From contig NC_091138.1 of the NCBI RefSeq assembly GCF_041381155.1, positions 18,105,255 to 18,169,254 on the forward strand: 64,000 bases of DNA, read 5' to 3'. The position numbers were made by a program, and so were the translations under genes. This DNA comes from Argopecten irradians. Lineage: Eukaryota > Mollusca > Bivalvia > Pectinida > Pectinidae. This document shows positions 1-24,938 of this stretch, piece after piece (the stretch's first letter is position 1; every line of letters begins with the position of its first letter). The notes under the pieces are model-generated. The model was not told the origin of the DNA, did no database searches, and saw only the letters and a program-made list of their open reading frames with translations.

Positions 1-951
1 CCCCAAGGATGTTTCTGGCCAAATTTGGTTACAATCCATGCAGAACACTAGGACAAGTAGTGATTTATAGGATTTACCTCTATTTCCCCTATTGGGCCTC
101 GCCCCTCCTGTCCCCGGGGGTTCAGAGCCAAAATTTATACAAGTTCTATTCCCCTTCCCCCAAGGATGTTTCTGGCCAAATTTGGTTTCAATCCATGCTG
201 AACTCTAGGACAAGTAGCGATTTATAGGATTTACCTTAATTTCCCCTATTGGGCCCCGCCCCTCCTGTCCTCGGGGGGTCAGAGCCAAAATTTATACAAG
301 TTCTGATTCCCTTCCCCCAATGATGTTTCTGGCCAAATTTGGTTACAATCCATGCAGAACTCTAGGACAAGTAGCGATTTATAGGATTTATCTAAATTTC
401 CCTTATTGGGCCCCGCCCCTCCTGTCCCCGAGGGGTCAGAGCCAAAATTTATACAAGTTCTGTTCCCCTTCCCCCAAGGATGTTTCTGGCCAAATTTGGT
501 AACAATCCATGCAGAACACTAGGACAAGTAGCGATTTATAGGATTTACCTCAATTTCCCCTATTGGGCCCCGCCCCTCCTGTCCCCGTGGGGTCAGAGCC
601 AAAATTTATACAAGTTCTATTCCACTTCCCCCAAGGATGTGTCTGGCCAAATTTGGTTTCAATCCATGCAGAACTCTAGGACAAGTAGCGATTTATAGGA
701 TTTACCTCAATTTCCCCTATTGGGCCCCGCCCCTCCTGTCCCCGGGGGGTCAGAGCAAAAATTTATACAAGTTCTGTTCCCCTCCCCCCAAGGATGTTTC
801 TGGCCAAATTTGGTTAAAATCCATGCAGAACTCTATGACTAGTAGCGATTTAAAGGAAATGTTGACGGACAGACGGACGACGGACGGACGACGGACGACG
901 GACGCCGCGCCATGACATAAGCTCACCGGCCCTTCGGGCCAGGTGAGCTAA
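1..951 (+). mobile_element. Pearl-like (Helentron-associated) element, left end missing
   Basis: Six tandem units of about 157 bp (a unit begins near 5, 163, 319, 477, 635 and 790, each with GATGTTTCTGGCC or a close variant) lead into a GACGGACAGACGGACGACGG-type tract near 860-905. The right terminus is a GGCCCTTCGGGCC hairpin followed by AGGTGAGCTAA at 941-951. A tandem core, ACGG-like microsatellite and hairpin followed by CTAA are the layout known for bivalve pearl elements and Helentron-associated elements. The element sits in the last visible PIWIL2 intron, and short open frames in it are not genes. Confidence 0.75.
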
Positions 952-1003
952 AAATGAAACAAAACTGGACTGTGAATCAAATCCTGATGTGTAATGTACA
1001 AAC

Positions 1004-15300
<14,297 letters not shown>

Positions 15301-16418
15301 GCTTTTGTTAACACAACTGCTACATTAATGCAAATTCTGAAGAAAAAATATCATAAAACCGAGAATAAATCTATCAAATAAATATCTAACTGCATTATCA
15401 ATCACTTTTTAAGTTAACTGATCAATACCTTTCATGTGTTGGAAAACAACCAAGTGTGTATTATACAAAAAATAGCCTAATATGGCCCAATTGGAATGGG
15501 CTTTTGTTACTAAAAATAGCCTAAATCACTGAAATCTCAACTTTTGCTGCACTTTAAAAAAAAAAAAAAAAAGTTTTATATATATGCCAAGATAAAGTTA
15601 TTTTACTAAAAACAACAGAAGTGTTTGATACTTAGGCACTTGATGCAACATTTCTCAAAGTATAATGTATTGCATCTGTTTTCAAAAAGTAAGTCTAAAT
15701 TTTGCATTTGTATTATGTTTCATAGTTAAATAATGGGATTTGTGAAAATACTTTAGGAAAATTAACCTTACGGTACAGGCTGGTAAGTCTGTGCACTTAA
15801 GACTTTCGATACTGTTTCTGTTATTTTATTTTCGCGCAAATATAATAAAATGCACATCAATAAAAAAAAAGGCTGAAGTTTTATCTTTTGAAACAATGGA
15901 ACAGAAAGGAAATATCCTTAAAAATATTGGAGTTACAAGGTGTAAAATGTGACTACCCCCGGCCAGATCTCTGCAGATGTTGACATGTCCGGTAAGTCTG
16001 CACATGTGTAGAATATAGTCATTTCCGGAGAGATTTCACTTGGTATAGAGGCCAATACATGTTTGATTGGTTTATTGGTGTAGTGTGCGATTTTAAAATA
16101 TTTTGTTTTGAATAAAATTATCATAATTGTTGAACTAGGGATGAAAATCAAATATCAAATGTTATGACACGTTCCATGGTTTGATCGGATTATAACAATA
16201 AAGCATTTAAACATGAACTTTGATGAATGACAATAATTTGCCGTAATACGAAATTTACTGAATGTCTAATATTTCTTGACAGCAGAAAATGGTGTTGTTT
16301 ACACATGCGCAGAGTTACCAGATGCGCAGAATTACCGGACACAACTGTACAGCAATTTTATCTATTTTTAGTAACGAATTAATTCTCCATTTGTGGTAGG
16401 CTGTAACACTAGTTTGCA
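15301..16418. other. Upstream region of PIWIL2, no coding sequence seen
   Basis: Contains a poly-A run near 15555 and scattered AT-rich sequence. PIWIL2 promoter and 5' UTR presumably lie here or further right. No convincing TATA box or first exon could be fixed. Confidence 0.4.
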
Positions 16419-16420
16419 TA

Positions 16421-17240
16421 GAGTGAGGGTACGTAATTTCGCACAGTACGTAATTTCGCACACCTGACGATTTTTCGCGATCTTCCTTTAAATGCCAGAA
16501 AGATTTGCTCTGTTGTTTATGTTGTGACTAAAGGAAGCCTCTCACTGTGATTTTGTCATATTTAGTTAAACTTTTCAGGATAAGTTTGTTTTAAAAAAAC
16601 GAAATCGGAACAATACGGCCCATCTCAGTAAAGAAATTTATAGAAAATCAACCACTTGACATAAAAAATTATGGGTGATAAATAACTGATTCACATACAA
16701 ATATGTAGAGAAACTATCCTTTTTTTAGAATATATCGAAACCCGTATGAAAATCCATCAAATATAAGCGGAAAACAGATATTTTCTGCGGACACCCTATG
16801 ACTTTCTTGACCTCGTTTACATTGTTTACTATGGGGAGCGGTCATTTTTCGTAACGAAAATGGCGGCGAAATGTCACTTTTTGATTTAGAAATATAATTG
16901 TGTTTTGATGTCATTTCAAGATTGGAACTGTACTTAATCTTTGTTTATGATGTTGTTGGTCCATGAAATGTTTGAAAATAATTATTTTCTCCAAAAACAA
17001 GAAAGTTTGAGGGGTGTGCGAAATTACGTCCCCCAAACCCGTTCAACTACAGGTTAACCTCAAGTTAATAACAGCTCCCGTGCGCAGTGATACGTCTGCG
17101 CATATCCGGCTACATACTCGTGTGTTGTGAAGCACTTGTACATCTGCCGATGTAAGTCCAGCCTTTTTGGTTCGGAATGAAAGTATTTCAAATTCATTAA
17201 AATCAATGCCAAAAGTGTGCGAAATTACATACCCCCACTC
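16421..17240. mobile_element. TA-flanked TIR element
   Basis: Left end GAGTGAGGGTACGTAATTTC and right end reading GAAATTACATACCCCCACTC form an inverted repeat of about 25 bp with a few mismatches. TA dinucleotides at 16419-16420 and 17241-17242 fit a Tc1/mariner-like target. GTGTGCGAAATTACGT also recurs inside near 17017. About 820 bp with no transposase frame. Confidence 0.7.
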
Positions 17241-17383
17241 TATGATAGATACGCTAAGTTAGTGGTTTTCCCGAACCTGACAATGTATGCTCATTCCATT
17301 CATATTTTTTTTTGTATTAGACTTACTTCATTGCATTGTTTTTAGCTACTTTGATACAATTTCGGAAAAATTAAAAACTGAAA

Positions 17384-18182
17384 AGGCCCAGAGGGCCTGT
17401 ATCGCTCACCTGGTTTGTAATGCCAAGTAATGTTCTGAATACAGGTTCATTGTTTCTTTTCTGAAGGAATTTGAATATTTACCTCTAATTCCCCTATTGG
17501 GCCCCGCCCCTCCTGCCCCTGGGGGGTCAGAGCCAAAATTTACACAAGTTCTGTTCCCCTTTTCCCAAGGATGTTTGTGGCCAAATTTGGTTACAATCCA
17601 TGCAGAACTCTATGACTAATAGCGATTTATAGGATTTACCTCTATTTCCCCTATTGGGCCCCGCCTCTCCTGCCCCCGGGGGGTCAGAGCCAAAATTTAT
17701 ACAAGTTCTGTTCCCCTTCCCCCAAGGATGTTTGTGGCCAAATTTGGTTACATTCCATGAAGAACTCTAGGACAAGTAGTGATTTAAAGGATTTACCTCT
17801 ATTTCCCCTATTGGGCCCCACCCCTCCTGCCCCTGGGGGGTCAGAGCCAAAATTTATACAAACTCTGTTCTTATTCCCCCAAGGATGTTTGTGGCCAAAT
17901 TTGGTTACATTCCATGCAGACTAGTAGTGATTTAAAGGATTTACCTCTATTTCCCCTATTGGGCCCCGCCCCTCCTGCCCCCGGGGGGTCAGAGCCAAAA
18001 TTTATACAAGTTCTGTTCCCCTTCCCCCAAGGATGTTTGTGGCCAAATTTGGTTACAATCCATGCAGAACTCTATGACTAGTAGCGATTTAAAGGAAATG
18101 TTGACGGACAGACGGACGCCGACGGACGACGGACGCCGCGCCATGACATAAGCTCACCGGCCCTTCGGGCCAGGTGAGCTAA
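17384..18182 (+). mobile_element. Pearl-like element, full length
   Basis: Starts with AGGCCCAGAGGGCC and TATCGCTCACCTGG, carries about four core units of roughly 150-160 bp, a GACGG tract at 18103-18135 and ends GGCCCTTCGGGCCAGGTGAG CTAA. It is the same family as 1-951 and 2521-3660. Confidence 0.75.
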
Positions 18183-18186
18183 AAAT

Positions 18187-19140
18187 TAAAAACTGAAAAT
18201 TGAATTGGTTGTTCAAATTTACATTTGTTAGTAGTAAACAATTATTTTCATTTTGTCCCTACCTTTTCCTTTCAGTTTATTTCTAACTTGAATTTCTAAG
18301 ATCAGTTATGATCAATAATCTGAATAACTGGGTTTTTATGGGACAATCCCATTCTGAGTCGAATGAAAAATTTGAATACCATGTCCCATGTTGATAGACC
18401 CGTTTATTATCATTGCAAACCACATGGTCACTTGTTTGTGTGCCAAATGTCATTTTTGACACGAGCTGTGAGGAGACGCCATGCATTAAAAAATGATAGA
18501 TACAGCACAAATATAATTAAATTATAGTAAAAATAAAACACCCTACACAATTAACACGATTATATGCCTTAAGTTATCAAATCTAGCCATGTGGTTTGTT
18601 CGGAATGGAGCTTGTTTGCAGAAGTCGGGGAGAAGCTGGGGCGAGTGACATGCTGACAATTATGTTCAGTTGAATAATGACTATATACCTCTACTTTCAG
18701 TTTTCATGACAATGAAATAAAAATCAGCATTGGTCCTTAATCAAATTCTTCATCTGAAATTAAGTAACACTTTTAAAATCTCACCATATAACAAACTTTT
18801 TACATCTACAGCATCTCAAATCTTCTACTCGCGCTAAACCTCGGTTTCAATGATTGCCCGGATGTTGTTTACTATTTCTCCCAGAGTGCATTGCTGTAAT
18901 ACAAGAAAAGACAACTATGTATAAGTTGCAAAATCTGGTCACATTCAGATTTCGTAATGTTAAGTTCTGTGTGCATTACTATTTATATGCATTTTTAGTC
19001 TTGTCTGTTTTGTTTTTTTTTCTAATATTTCTCTGGGTATGTGTCAATGTACACATTTTGAACTTTATTTTTTAATTCTGTACCTTTTCTAATGGTATTT
19101 ATTAAATACATATAGGCCTAATTGCTTTTACTGCAAATTG
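18187..19140. other. No gene or clear repeat seen
   Basis: AT-rich intergenic sequence. Short open frames on both strands show no recognisable protein features. Confidence 0.4.
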
Positions 19141-19148
19141 ATTTTTCC

Positions 19149-19175
19149 AAGGATTTATAAGCATATACGTCCTTG
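19149..19175. mobile_element. 27-bp end-only relic of the AAGGATTTATAA hAT MITE
   Basis: AAGGATTTATAAG (left terminus) is fused directly to CATATACGTCCTTG (right terminus) of the family seen whole at 31024-31448. Flanks ATTTTTCC and ATTTTTCA form an 8-bp target duplication with one mismatch, so this is a real insertion reduced to its ends. Confidence 0.8.
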
Positions 19176-19644
19176 ATTTTTCAGAACAAAAAAATAGATA
19201 AATATTTGACATAATGAAAGTTAAGGTTTTTGTTTTGCTCCGGATATTTGGCATGCTATCGATTTTGTCCACACTTAAGATAATTTCAAAAACATGCAAT
19301 ACGTATAACCTTTAAAATGAAAAATCCGGGAAAATAACCTTTCCAAAGGGTGAAAAGTAATCATGCAGCGAGATTTTTCTTTTAAGTCAATTTAAAATTG
19401 GCCATATAGGTACACTAACGAAACAATAGTTATAGAATTCTGTAAACTAAAATTAATATATACTACAAAATTAAATACGTGCATTTTTATTCTTGCATTT
19501 TTCCTTACAGTAAAACTTAACAACTTGATATGCTATTGGTGAAACAATATTTTCTTTTTAATGTCAGAAATCAAATAATAAATTGGAAAGAAAAGTATTT
19601 TCATGAGCAACTCAAACTAAGATATTTTCCTCTTATGTAAAATC

Positions 19645-19665
19645 AAGGATTCATATACGTCCTTG
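19645..19665. mobile_element. 21-bp end-only relic of the same hAT MITE
   Basis: AAGGATT joined to CATATACGTCCTTG. Flanks GTAAAATC and GTAAAACT match at 6 of 8 positions. Even shorter than the relic at 19149, with an independent junction and site. Confidence 0.7.
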
Positions 19666-19804
19666 GTAAAACTGTTTGAAAATTAATAAAAAAAAAATTA
19701 AAAGTGAAACATTTGATTTTGATAAAATACATGTACATGTTTGTGCGGGTAGTTTAATGAAAATGAACATCGAGATTTCGGGCCCTTTAAATGGGCCTTT
19801 TTAA

Positions 19805-20088
19805 AGAACAAGAGGCCCAAAGGCCTTGGCGGTTATCTGACTACCTTGGCAATAGTCGTATAAGAAATCAATTAGATATGGTGTCATGGTAGCCATCTTT
19901 GATTTGGGATCAACCATAGATTTAAAAGTACTTTGTCAAGATCATATCAAGATCATTTCATGCAAGTTTCAGCCAAATAGCACCGGTAAAACTGTAAAGG
20001 AAAAGTGTTTTCAAAATGGCGGCTGTGGCGGCCATCTATGATTTCGGATCGACCCGAAAAACAACATGTCGGAAAGAAGGCAAGAGCT
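19805..20088 (+). mobile_element. Truncated pearl/Helentron-type element fragment
   Basis: Begins AAGAACAAGAGGCCCAAAGG, the start type also seen at 2521 and 36571, and contains two weakly similar blocks with GGCGGCCATC-type sequence. No right-hand hairpin terminus; it runs into the hAT MITE copy at 20089. Confidence 0.5.
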
Positions 20089-20400
20089 TTTGTGTTTGTG
20101 CACTGACCGTGGCGTTGGACGACGACTGATTTTCCTTTGATATCCGCCGGCGCAGCCTTTGATGTAGCTTGCGGATGCGAGGGTTACCGTCTTACTTTCT
20201 GAAGCGAGCCGTCATCTCATCAGCTGGCGTATTTTTTAACGCAAAATTAAGACCGTCCTCTAAATATTCCGCAACAAATAAACGTTGTGAAATTTAATAA
20301 ACTTTAAATTGGTATTTCGTTTGACTCGATAACAAAAGTATTTGTTGAGAAAAATGGTTTTTATTCCCGGTCCATAGGCGTCTCGCGTAGTGTTTAGTAA

Positions 20401-20638
20401 TGTAAATATATATTTATTTGTAGAACCATCCACGTGTGTAAATGTTATTGTATCGTGATATATTGTCTCCCTTTGTCTGCTGTTCAGAGTTTTAGTTCAT
20501 ATGTATTGTCTCCCCTTATGTGGAGCTCTCTAATAAATGAGTGAATAAAGTTATGAGATGAAAAGAAGATGGTCTGTGTTCTACCTTGCAGCCAAGCGAC
20601 GACATACATTTAGCCAACAATGTAATTAGACCATAACA
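20401..20638 (+). repeat. 5' long terminal repeat
   Basis: 238 bp. TG...CA ends, with AATAAA near the middle (GTGAATAAAGTTATG) as a probable polyadenylation signal. Compare 22026-22272. Confidence 0.85.
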
Positions 20639-20850
20639 TGGTGGAGAATCCAAACTCGGACTCGTTTTACTAACATTTGAAGTAGGTGTTTGATCCAAAT
20701 ATGTGACTGTTGTGCAGTAATCGTTTTGTGTGTGGCCGCCCACGGGTCGACCACGTGGCGTGGAAATGGCAGATATGAAGATGCTTTAGTTTATGCAATG
20801 GTGATTCACTATTAACATTTGAATATTTCATCTGAACACTTGAATTCATA

Positions 20851-21586
20851 ATGATTCCTACTAATGTACTGAGGATTTTAGAGACCTTTAATTTGGACTT
20901 TCCAAATTTGAAATGCTCGTTTTCGCTCCATGATAATGAAGGGGAAGTAACTCTCAATATCACATGGGAAAAAACCCGAAAAACAGCGATGTCATTCAAA
21001 ATCCTCTACAAAACAAGTGACAGGTACATTTAAAGAACGTCGGAATTCAAAGAAACCTAAACACTCCAAATCCCCATCTCAGAAACGGCATGATAGACAG
21101 AGAGCCGAGAAGTGGAGAAACACACATTTAAAGAAATGTATGGAAAGTGCTAGTGTTAGTTCTGACAGTTGTACCGTAAACACATGTAAACAGGAATCAT
21201 CAGCTAATGTGATACCACAGAAGTCCAAGTCTTCAGTGATGACACAGACAGTTGAGTCAGCTGTGAAAGTTAATCCTTCTGTACAGACTCAGTGTAATGC
21301 TGTGGACTTAGTTAAGGTAAAAGCTCCAGCTAGTGCGAGTTCCAAGTGTGACACACAACCTCATTGTCGAGAGCTACCTCATCAGAGATCACCACCTGAG
21401 GGAAAATTCCAGGAAAGGTTACTCCAGAGGACATTGATAGCTGCCACACCGCAATGTAAATCCGAAGAAATATGTTCCATAGATTCCAAGGACCTTTATT
21501 CCTTTCTCACAGGAAAATCCAGCAAATGTAAAATATCAGTCAGCAACGGACATACTACACGAACAGTTTATCAGTCAAATATTTAG
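20851..21586 (+). pseudogene. Basic ORF inside the LTR element, split by a frame change
   Basis: An open frame from ATG at 20851 runs to 21033. A second frame stays open from about 20966 to 21586. The two overlap at an A6 run at 20968-20973, so a one-base slip there would join them into roughly 245 codons. The second part is Lys/Arg/Ser-rich with KSPSQKRHDRQRAEKWR near its start. I recognise no gag, nucleocapsid CCHC or pol motif. It may be a degenerate gag-like or accessory protein of the element. Whether the frame change is a mutation, an error or programmed frameshifting cannot be told from one copy. Confidence 0.5.
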
Positions 21587-22025
21587 ATACATCATGAAAC
21601 AGTGATTTCCAAAATATCGTATAGGATGTGCAGTGATGGATATTCCAGTGTGTTACCCTATTCACATATAAATTGACATTCGTTACAGATTGAGAATACC
21701 TTTAATTACCAAGTGAATTGCCTTGCTGTGTAGATGTACAGACAGTGCATTTAGAATATTAATTTGTAACAATGTTTCCGAAATGGTTTTGACATATGAA
21801 CATTTCCTAGATTCGAAGTTGATAGCTTACATTTAATTGGATTTTTTTTTTCATAAAGCTTTGAGTAAGATTTAATAGGACTTTCACATTTTCATAATTA
21901 ACATATGAGTAAATTTGGTTAATAGTAATTACTTTGTATAATATCAAATTCTTTGATTATTGTAGTACACATATGGATGGTTTATTTGAAAAATTGGGGA
22001 CCAATTTTTGTTTTGCGGGGGGGGA

Positions 22026-22272
22026 TGTTATATATATGATATATATATTTATTTGTAGAACCATCCACGTGTGTAAATGTTATTGTATCGTGATATATTG
22101 TCTCCCTTTGTCTGCTGTTCAGAGTTTTAGTTCATATGTATTGTCTCCCCTTATGTGGAGCTCTCTAATAAATGAGTGAATAAAGTTATGACATGAAAAG
22201 AAGATGGTCTGTGTTCTACCTTGCAGCCAAGCGACGACATACATTTAGCCAACAATGTAATTAGACCATAAC
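22026..22272 (+). repeat. 3' long terminal repeat
   Basis: Starts TGTTATATATATG right after the G-rich tract. Nearly identical to the 5' LTR from TATTTATTTGTAGAACC onward. Its last base(s) are fused with the target: it reads CCATAAC and then host sequence. Confidence 0.85.
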
Positions 22273-22512
22273 CGTCTCGCGTAGTGTTTAGTAATGTAAA
22301 GAGACAGCCTCATGAATCCTTCTCACTAATAAATCCTTGCGCACGCAGACGAAACATGATGACTAAGGTCATCACGGCCCTTCGGGTCAGATGACCTATA
22401 ACATAAATTATCAATACAATTCTGTATAATACTTTCGATATGAAAATTTTTAAGAAAAATTGGGCAGTAGGCAGTTTCTATAAGATTTTTAACATTATGA
22501 TTAGCATAAACC

Positions 22513-22600
22513 ATAGGTATTTAGCACGCTGATAAGTCAAAGTCCCACTATAGACTAGTCTATAGTGGGTCTTTGACTTATCAGCGTGCTAAATACCTAT
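22513..22600. mobile_element. 88-bp palindromic fold-back element
   Basis: Two 44-nt arms (ATAGGTATTTAGCACGCTGA outward to the centre ACTAGT) match at 43 of 44 positions with no loop. It is flanked by GCATAAACC at 22504-22512 and 22601-22609, an exact 9-bp target duplication as in Mutator-like/fold-back elements. Confidence 0.9.
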
Positions 22601-23238
22601 GCATAAACCAGAAACATATATACATATATATATTTCTGCATAAACACCACCTCTGAAAAGTGTATAATCTTTTTAATTTTGATCAATCAGAGGCCTTGAT
22701 TTTGTTATTATGACAAAAAAGCATTTCAAAAATGTTACTTTTAAAAAGTGTATGTGGCATATTAAATATCTAAATTTCAACCAATCAGTGTCGCCCATTT
22801 TGTTACCACGGAAACCAATAATGTGTTAAAATATTATTATATTAACATCTAAAAGTATTACTATACACTTAATTTTCACTAAATTGGAATCTGGAATCTT
22901 TAACTGGAAATGTATAGCTAGGTGTATAAACAAAAAAAGTAACTCGTTGATACGTGCACTCAGTATTTTCAAGTAACAAAAAACACTTTTCGTTGTTCCG
23001 TGATACCAAAATATCTACAAAATTAACGCTGTAATGCTTTATATATATGAAGTGAAAGTATAGAACCGAGACTGTTTTTACATTTTTTGCATTATTTATC
23101 CGACAAACTGTGCATGAAAATCATCTGACAAGCATATGGAGGTCTAATTACCTCATCAGCGGCAAACTATGACATGTTAGGTGTAAGATCCATTGTCATT
23201 TTTTTTTACACCGTAGGACTTGATTCGGTGGTTATATT

Positions 23239-23680
23239 CATCCTCGATACTCCAGGACTTCCGATCACTTACGATCTCTACACCCCTGGACTATCTCATA
23301 GTAAAACTGGAGGCAACAGAATAGAACAGGTAATTTAGTCCTGTAATGTACATCAAAAGAGCCGTATAACGGCACAGGGACCTGGCACGAAATTTTTTAA
23401 CCAACAGTATACATATATATATTATAGTATAGTATATATATATGTATACTATTGGTTAAAAAATTTCGTGCCAGGTCCCTGTGTACAACGGTACACTGTG
23501 GTTGACTCTGTGGCTTTGAATTTAGGCGTCGCTCTCTCTGTAATCTTCAAATGAAATATTTGCTAGCCTGTGATTGGTCAAATGTTTTCCGCTGAGCTGC
23601 CTTCAATTTCAATTTCACTATGAGATAGTCCAGGGGTGTAGAGATCGTAAGTGATCGGAAACCCTGGAATATCGAGGATG
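23239..23680. mobile_element. TIR element with about 65-80 bp inverted ends and 10-bp TSD
   Basis: Starts CATCCTCGATACTCCAGG and ends CCTGGAATATCGAGGATG; the arms stay paired through CTACACCCCTGGACTATCTC. It is flanked by TGGTTATATT at 23229-23238 and 23681-23690 (exact). The long TIR and 9-10 bp duplication fit a Mutator-like MITE. It contains the separate element at 23373-23483. Confidence 0.88.
23373..23483. mobile_element. 111-bp fold-back MITE (CACAGGGACCTGG ends), nested
   Basis: Arms of about 50 nt starting CACAGGGACCTGGCACG surround a TA-rich centre. Flanks TATAACGG and TACAACGG give an 8-bp duplication with one mismatch. Lies inside the element at 23239-23680. Confidence 0.82.
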
Positions 23681-23698
23681 TGGTTATATTATGATGAC

Positions 23699-23883
23699 CA
23701 CAGGGATCTGATGTTCATTATAGAATTTGTTACAGATTATATAATCATGGACCCACCAGAGTGCCCTAAGACCATTTTTAGACGTTTTAGAGCTCTAGAT
23801 CTCTAAAACGTCTAAAAATGTTCTTAGGGCACTCTGGTGGGTCCAAGATTATATAATCTGTAACTAATTCTCAGATCCCTGTG
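23699..23883. mobile_element. 185-bp fold-back MITE (CACAGGGATCTGA ends)
   Basis: Almost wholly palindromic, with ends CACAGGGATCTGA and TCAGATCCCTGTG and centre near AGAGCTCTAGATCTCT. Flanked by ATGATGAC at 23691-23698 and 23884-23891 (exact 8 bp). Termini relate it to 23373-23483. Confidence 0.9.
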
Positions 23884-24434
23884 ATGATGACGGATATGAT
23901 TATAATAATGCAAGTTTTATTCGTCAACAGACATGTATTCCAGTAAAACCGTTGATAAACACGTTCACAATTGTTGTCATATGGATGTACTTTCAGCTGT
24001 TCATATATTTTTGGGGCTTCAACGTTTGTCCAGCAAGCTGTTACTCTTATTGTATTTAAAAAAAACTACTGAATAAGCTGTTTTTAGTAAAAAAAATGTA
24101 AAATAAAAATAAATACAATTTAAAAAAAACAAATAAAATATATCTGTAAAGATATTCCCAATCTCATTAAAACACAGTTCGCTATAATTAACCACCTATA
24201 ATTAATCAGATTGAGATTTTCCTTAGTGATATTAGGCCCATGCGTACCACGCGTAGTTCTGAAAATTCCTCAAGGTCATAGATATTGTTTGGTTCTGTTT
24301 TACACCCATTTAATTTTACCCGATGAAAAACATACCAGATAACCAGGCTAATATAATACAAAAAAAAATAAAAAATAATAATAAACACTAAAAAAACTCA
24401 TACAAATAAAGCTTTACATTACGATCATTTACTG

Positions 24435-24938
24435 AATAGTTTGTATACAGATTTTACACTTTCCATGTTGCAGCTATGCTCCTTTATATAAATAGTTTGT
24501 ATACAGATTTTACACTTTCCATGTTGCAGCTATGCTCCTTTATATAAATAGTTTGTATACAGATTTTACACTTTCCATGTTGCAGCTATGCTCCTTTATA
24601 TAAATAGTTTGTATACAGATTTTACACTTTCCATGTTGCAGCTATGCTCCTTTATATAAATAGTTTGTATACAGATTTTACACTTTCCATGTTGCAGCTA
24701 TGCTCCTTTATATAAATAGTTTGTATACAGATTTTACACTTTCCATGTTGCAGCTATGCTCCTTTATATAAATAGTTTGTATACAGATTTTACACTTTCC
24801 ATGTTGCAGCTATGCTCCTTTATATAAATAGTTTGTATACAGATTTTACACTTTCCATGTTGCAGCTATGCTCCTTTATATAAATAGTTTGTATACAGAT
24901 TTTACACTTTCCATGTTGCAGCTATGCTCCTTTATATA
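24435..24938. repeat. 56-bp minisatellite, 9 copies
   Basis: Units start at 24435 and recur every 56 bp (AATAGTTTGTATACAGATTT...). I saw no substitutions between units, so the array is very young. It is intergenic. Confidence 0.95.

Larger units (their letters stand above)
20401..22272 (+). mobile_element. Short LTR retroelement without recognisable pol
   Basis: Direct terminal repeats at 20401-20638 and 22026-22272 are nearly identical apart from an AT-repeat indel. Each begins TGT; the left one ends ACA, followed at 20639 by TGGTGGAGAATCC (position of a primer-binding site). A G-rich polypurine tract (GCGGGGGGGGA) lies directly before the right LTR. The 1.4-kb interior is too short for gag-pol and shows only one basic ORF in two frames. 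No reverse transcriptase, integrase or protease motif was seen, so it is non-autonomous or an internally deleted copy. A 22-bp sequence, or 28 bp counting TGTAAA shared with the LTR start, is present on both sides. Confidence 0.85.
20089..22339 (-). mobile_element. Old copy of the AAGGATTTATAA hAT MITE, split by an LTR element
   Basis: 20089-20400 and 22273-22339 together match the reverse complement of the element at 31024-31448, including the terminal AAGGATTTATTAGTGAGAAG read on the minus strand at 22339. It is more diverged than the other two copies and lacks its other terminus. The interruption is exactly the LTR retroelement at 20401-22272 plus a duplicated target. Confidence 0.8.

Noticed and set aside
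9..915. Several overlapping open frames of 60-92 codons with near-identical translations
   Set aside because: They are the same frame of a 157-bp tandem repeat inside a pearl-like element; likewise 2713-3078. Repetition, not coding constraint, keeps them open.
850..1003. Continuation of PIWIL2 exon 17 past the Trp codon (FVHYTSGFDSQ...)
   Set aside because: The read-through does not fit the conserved PIWI C-terminus and runs into a transposon end. A GT donor after the split Trp codon fits the family's exon structure better.
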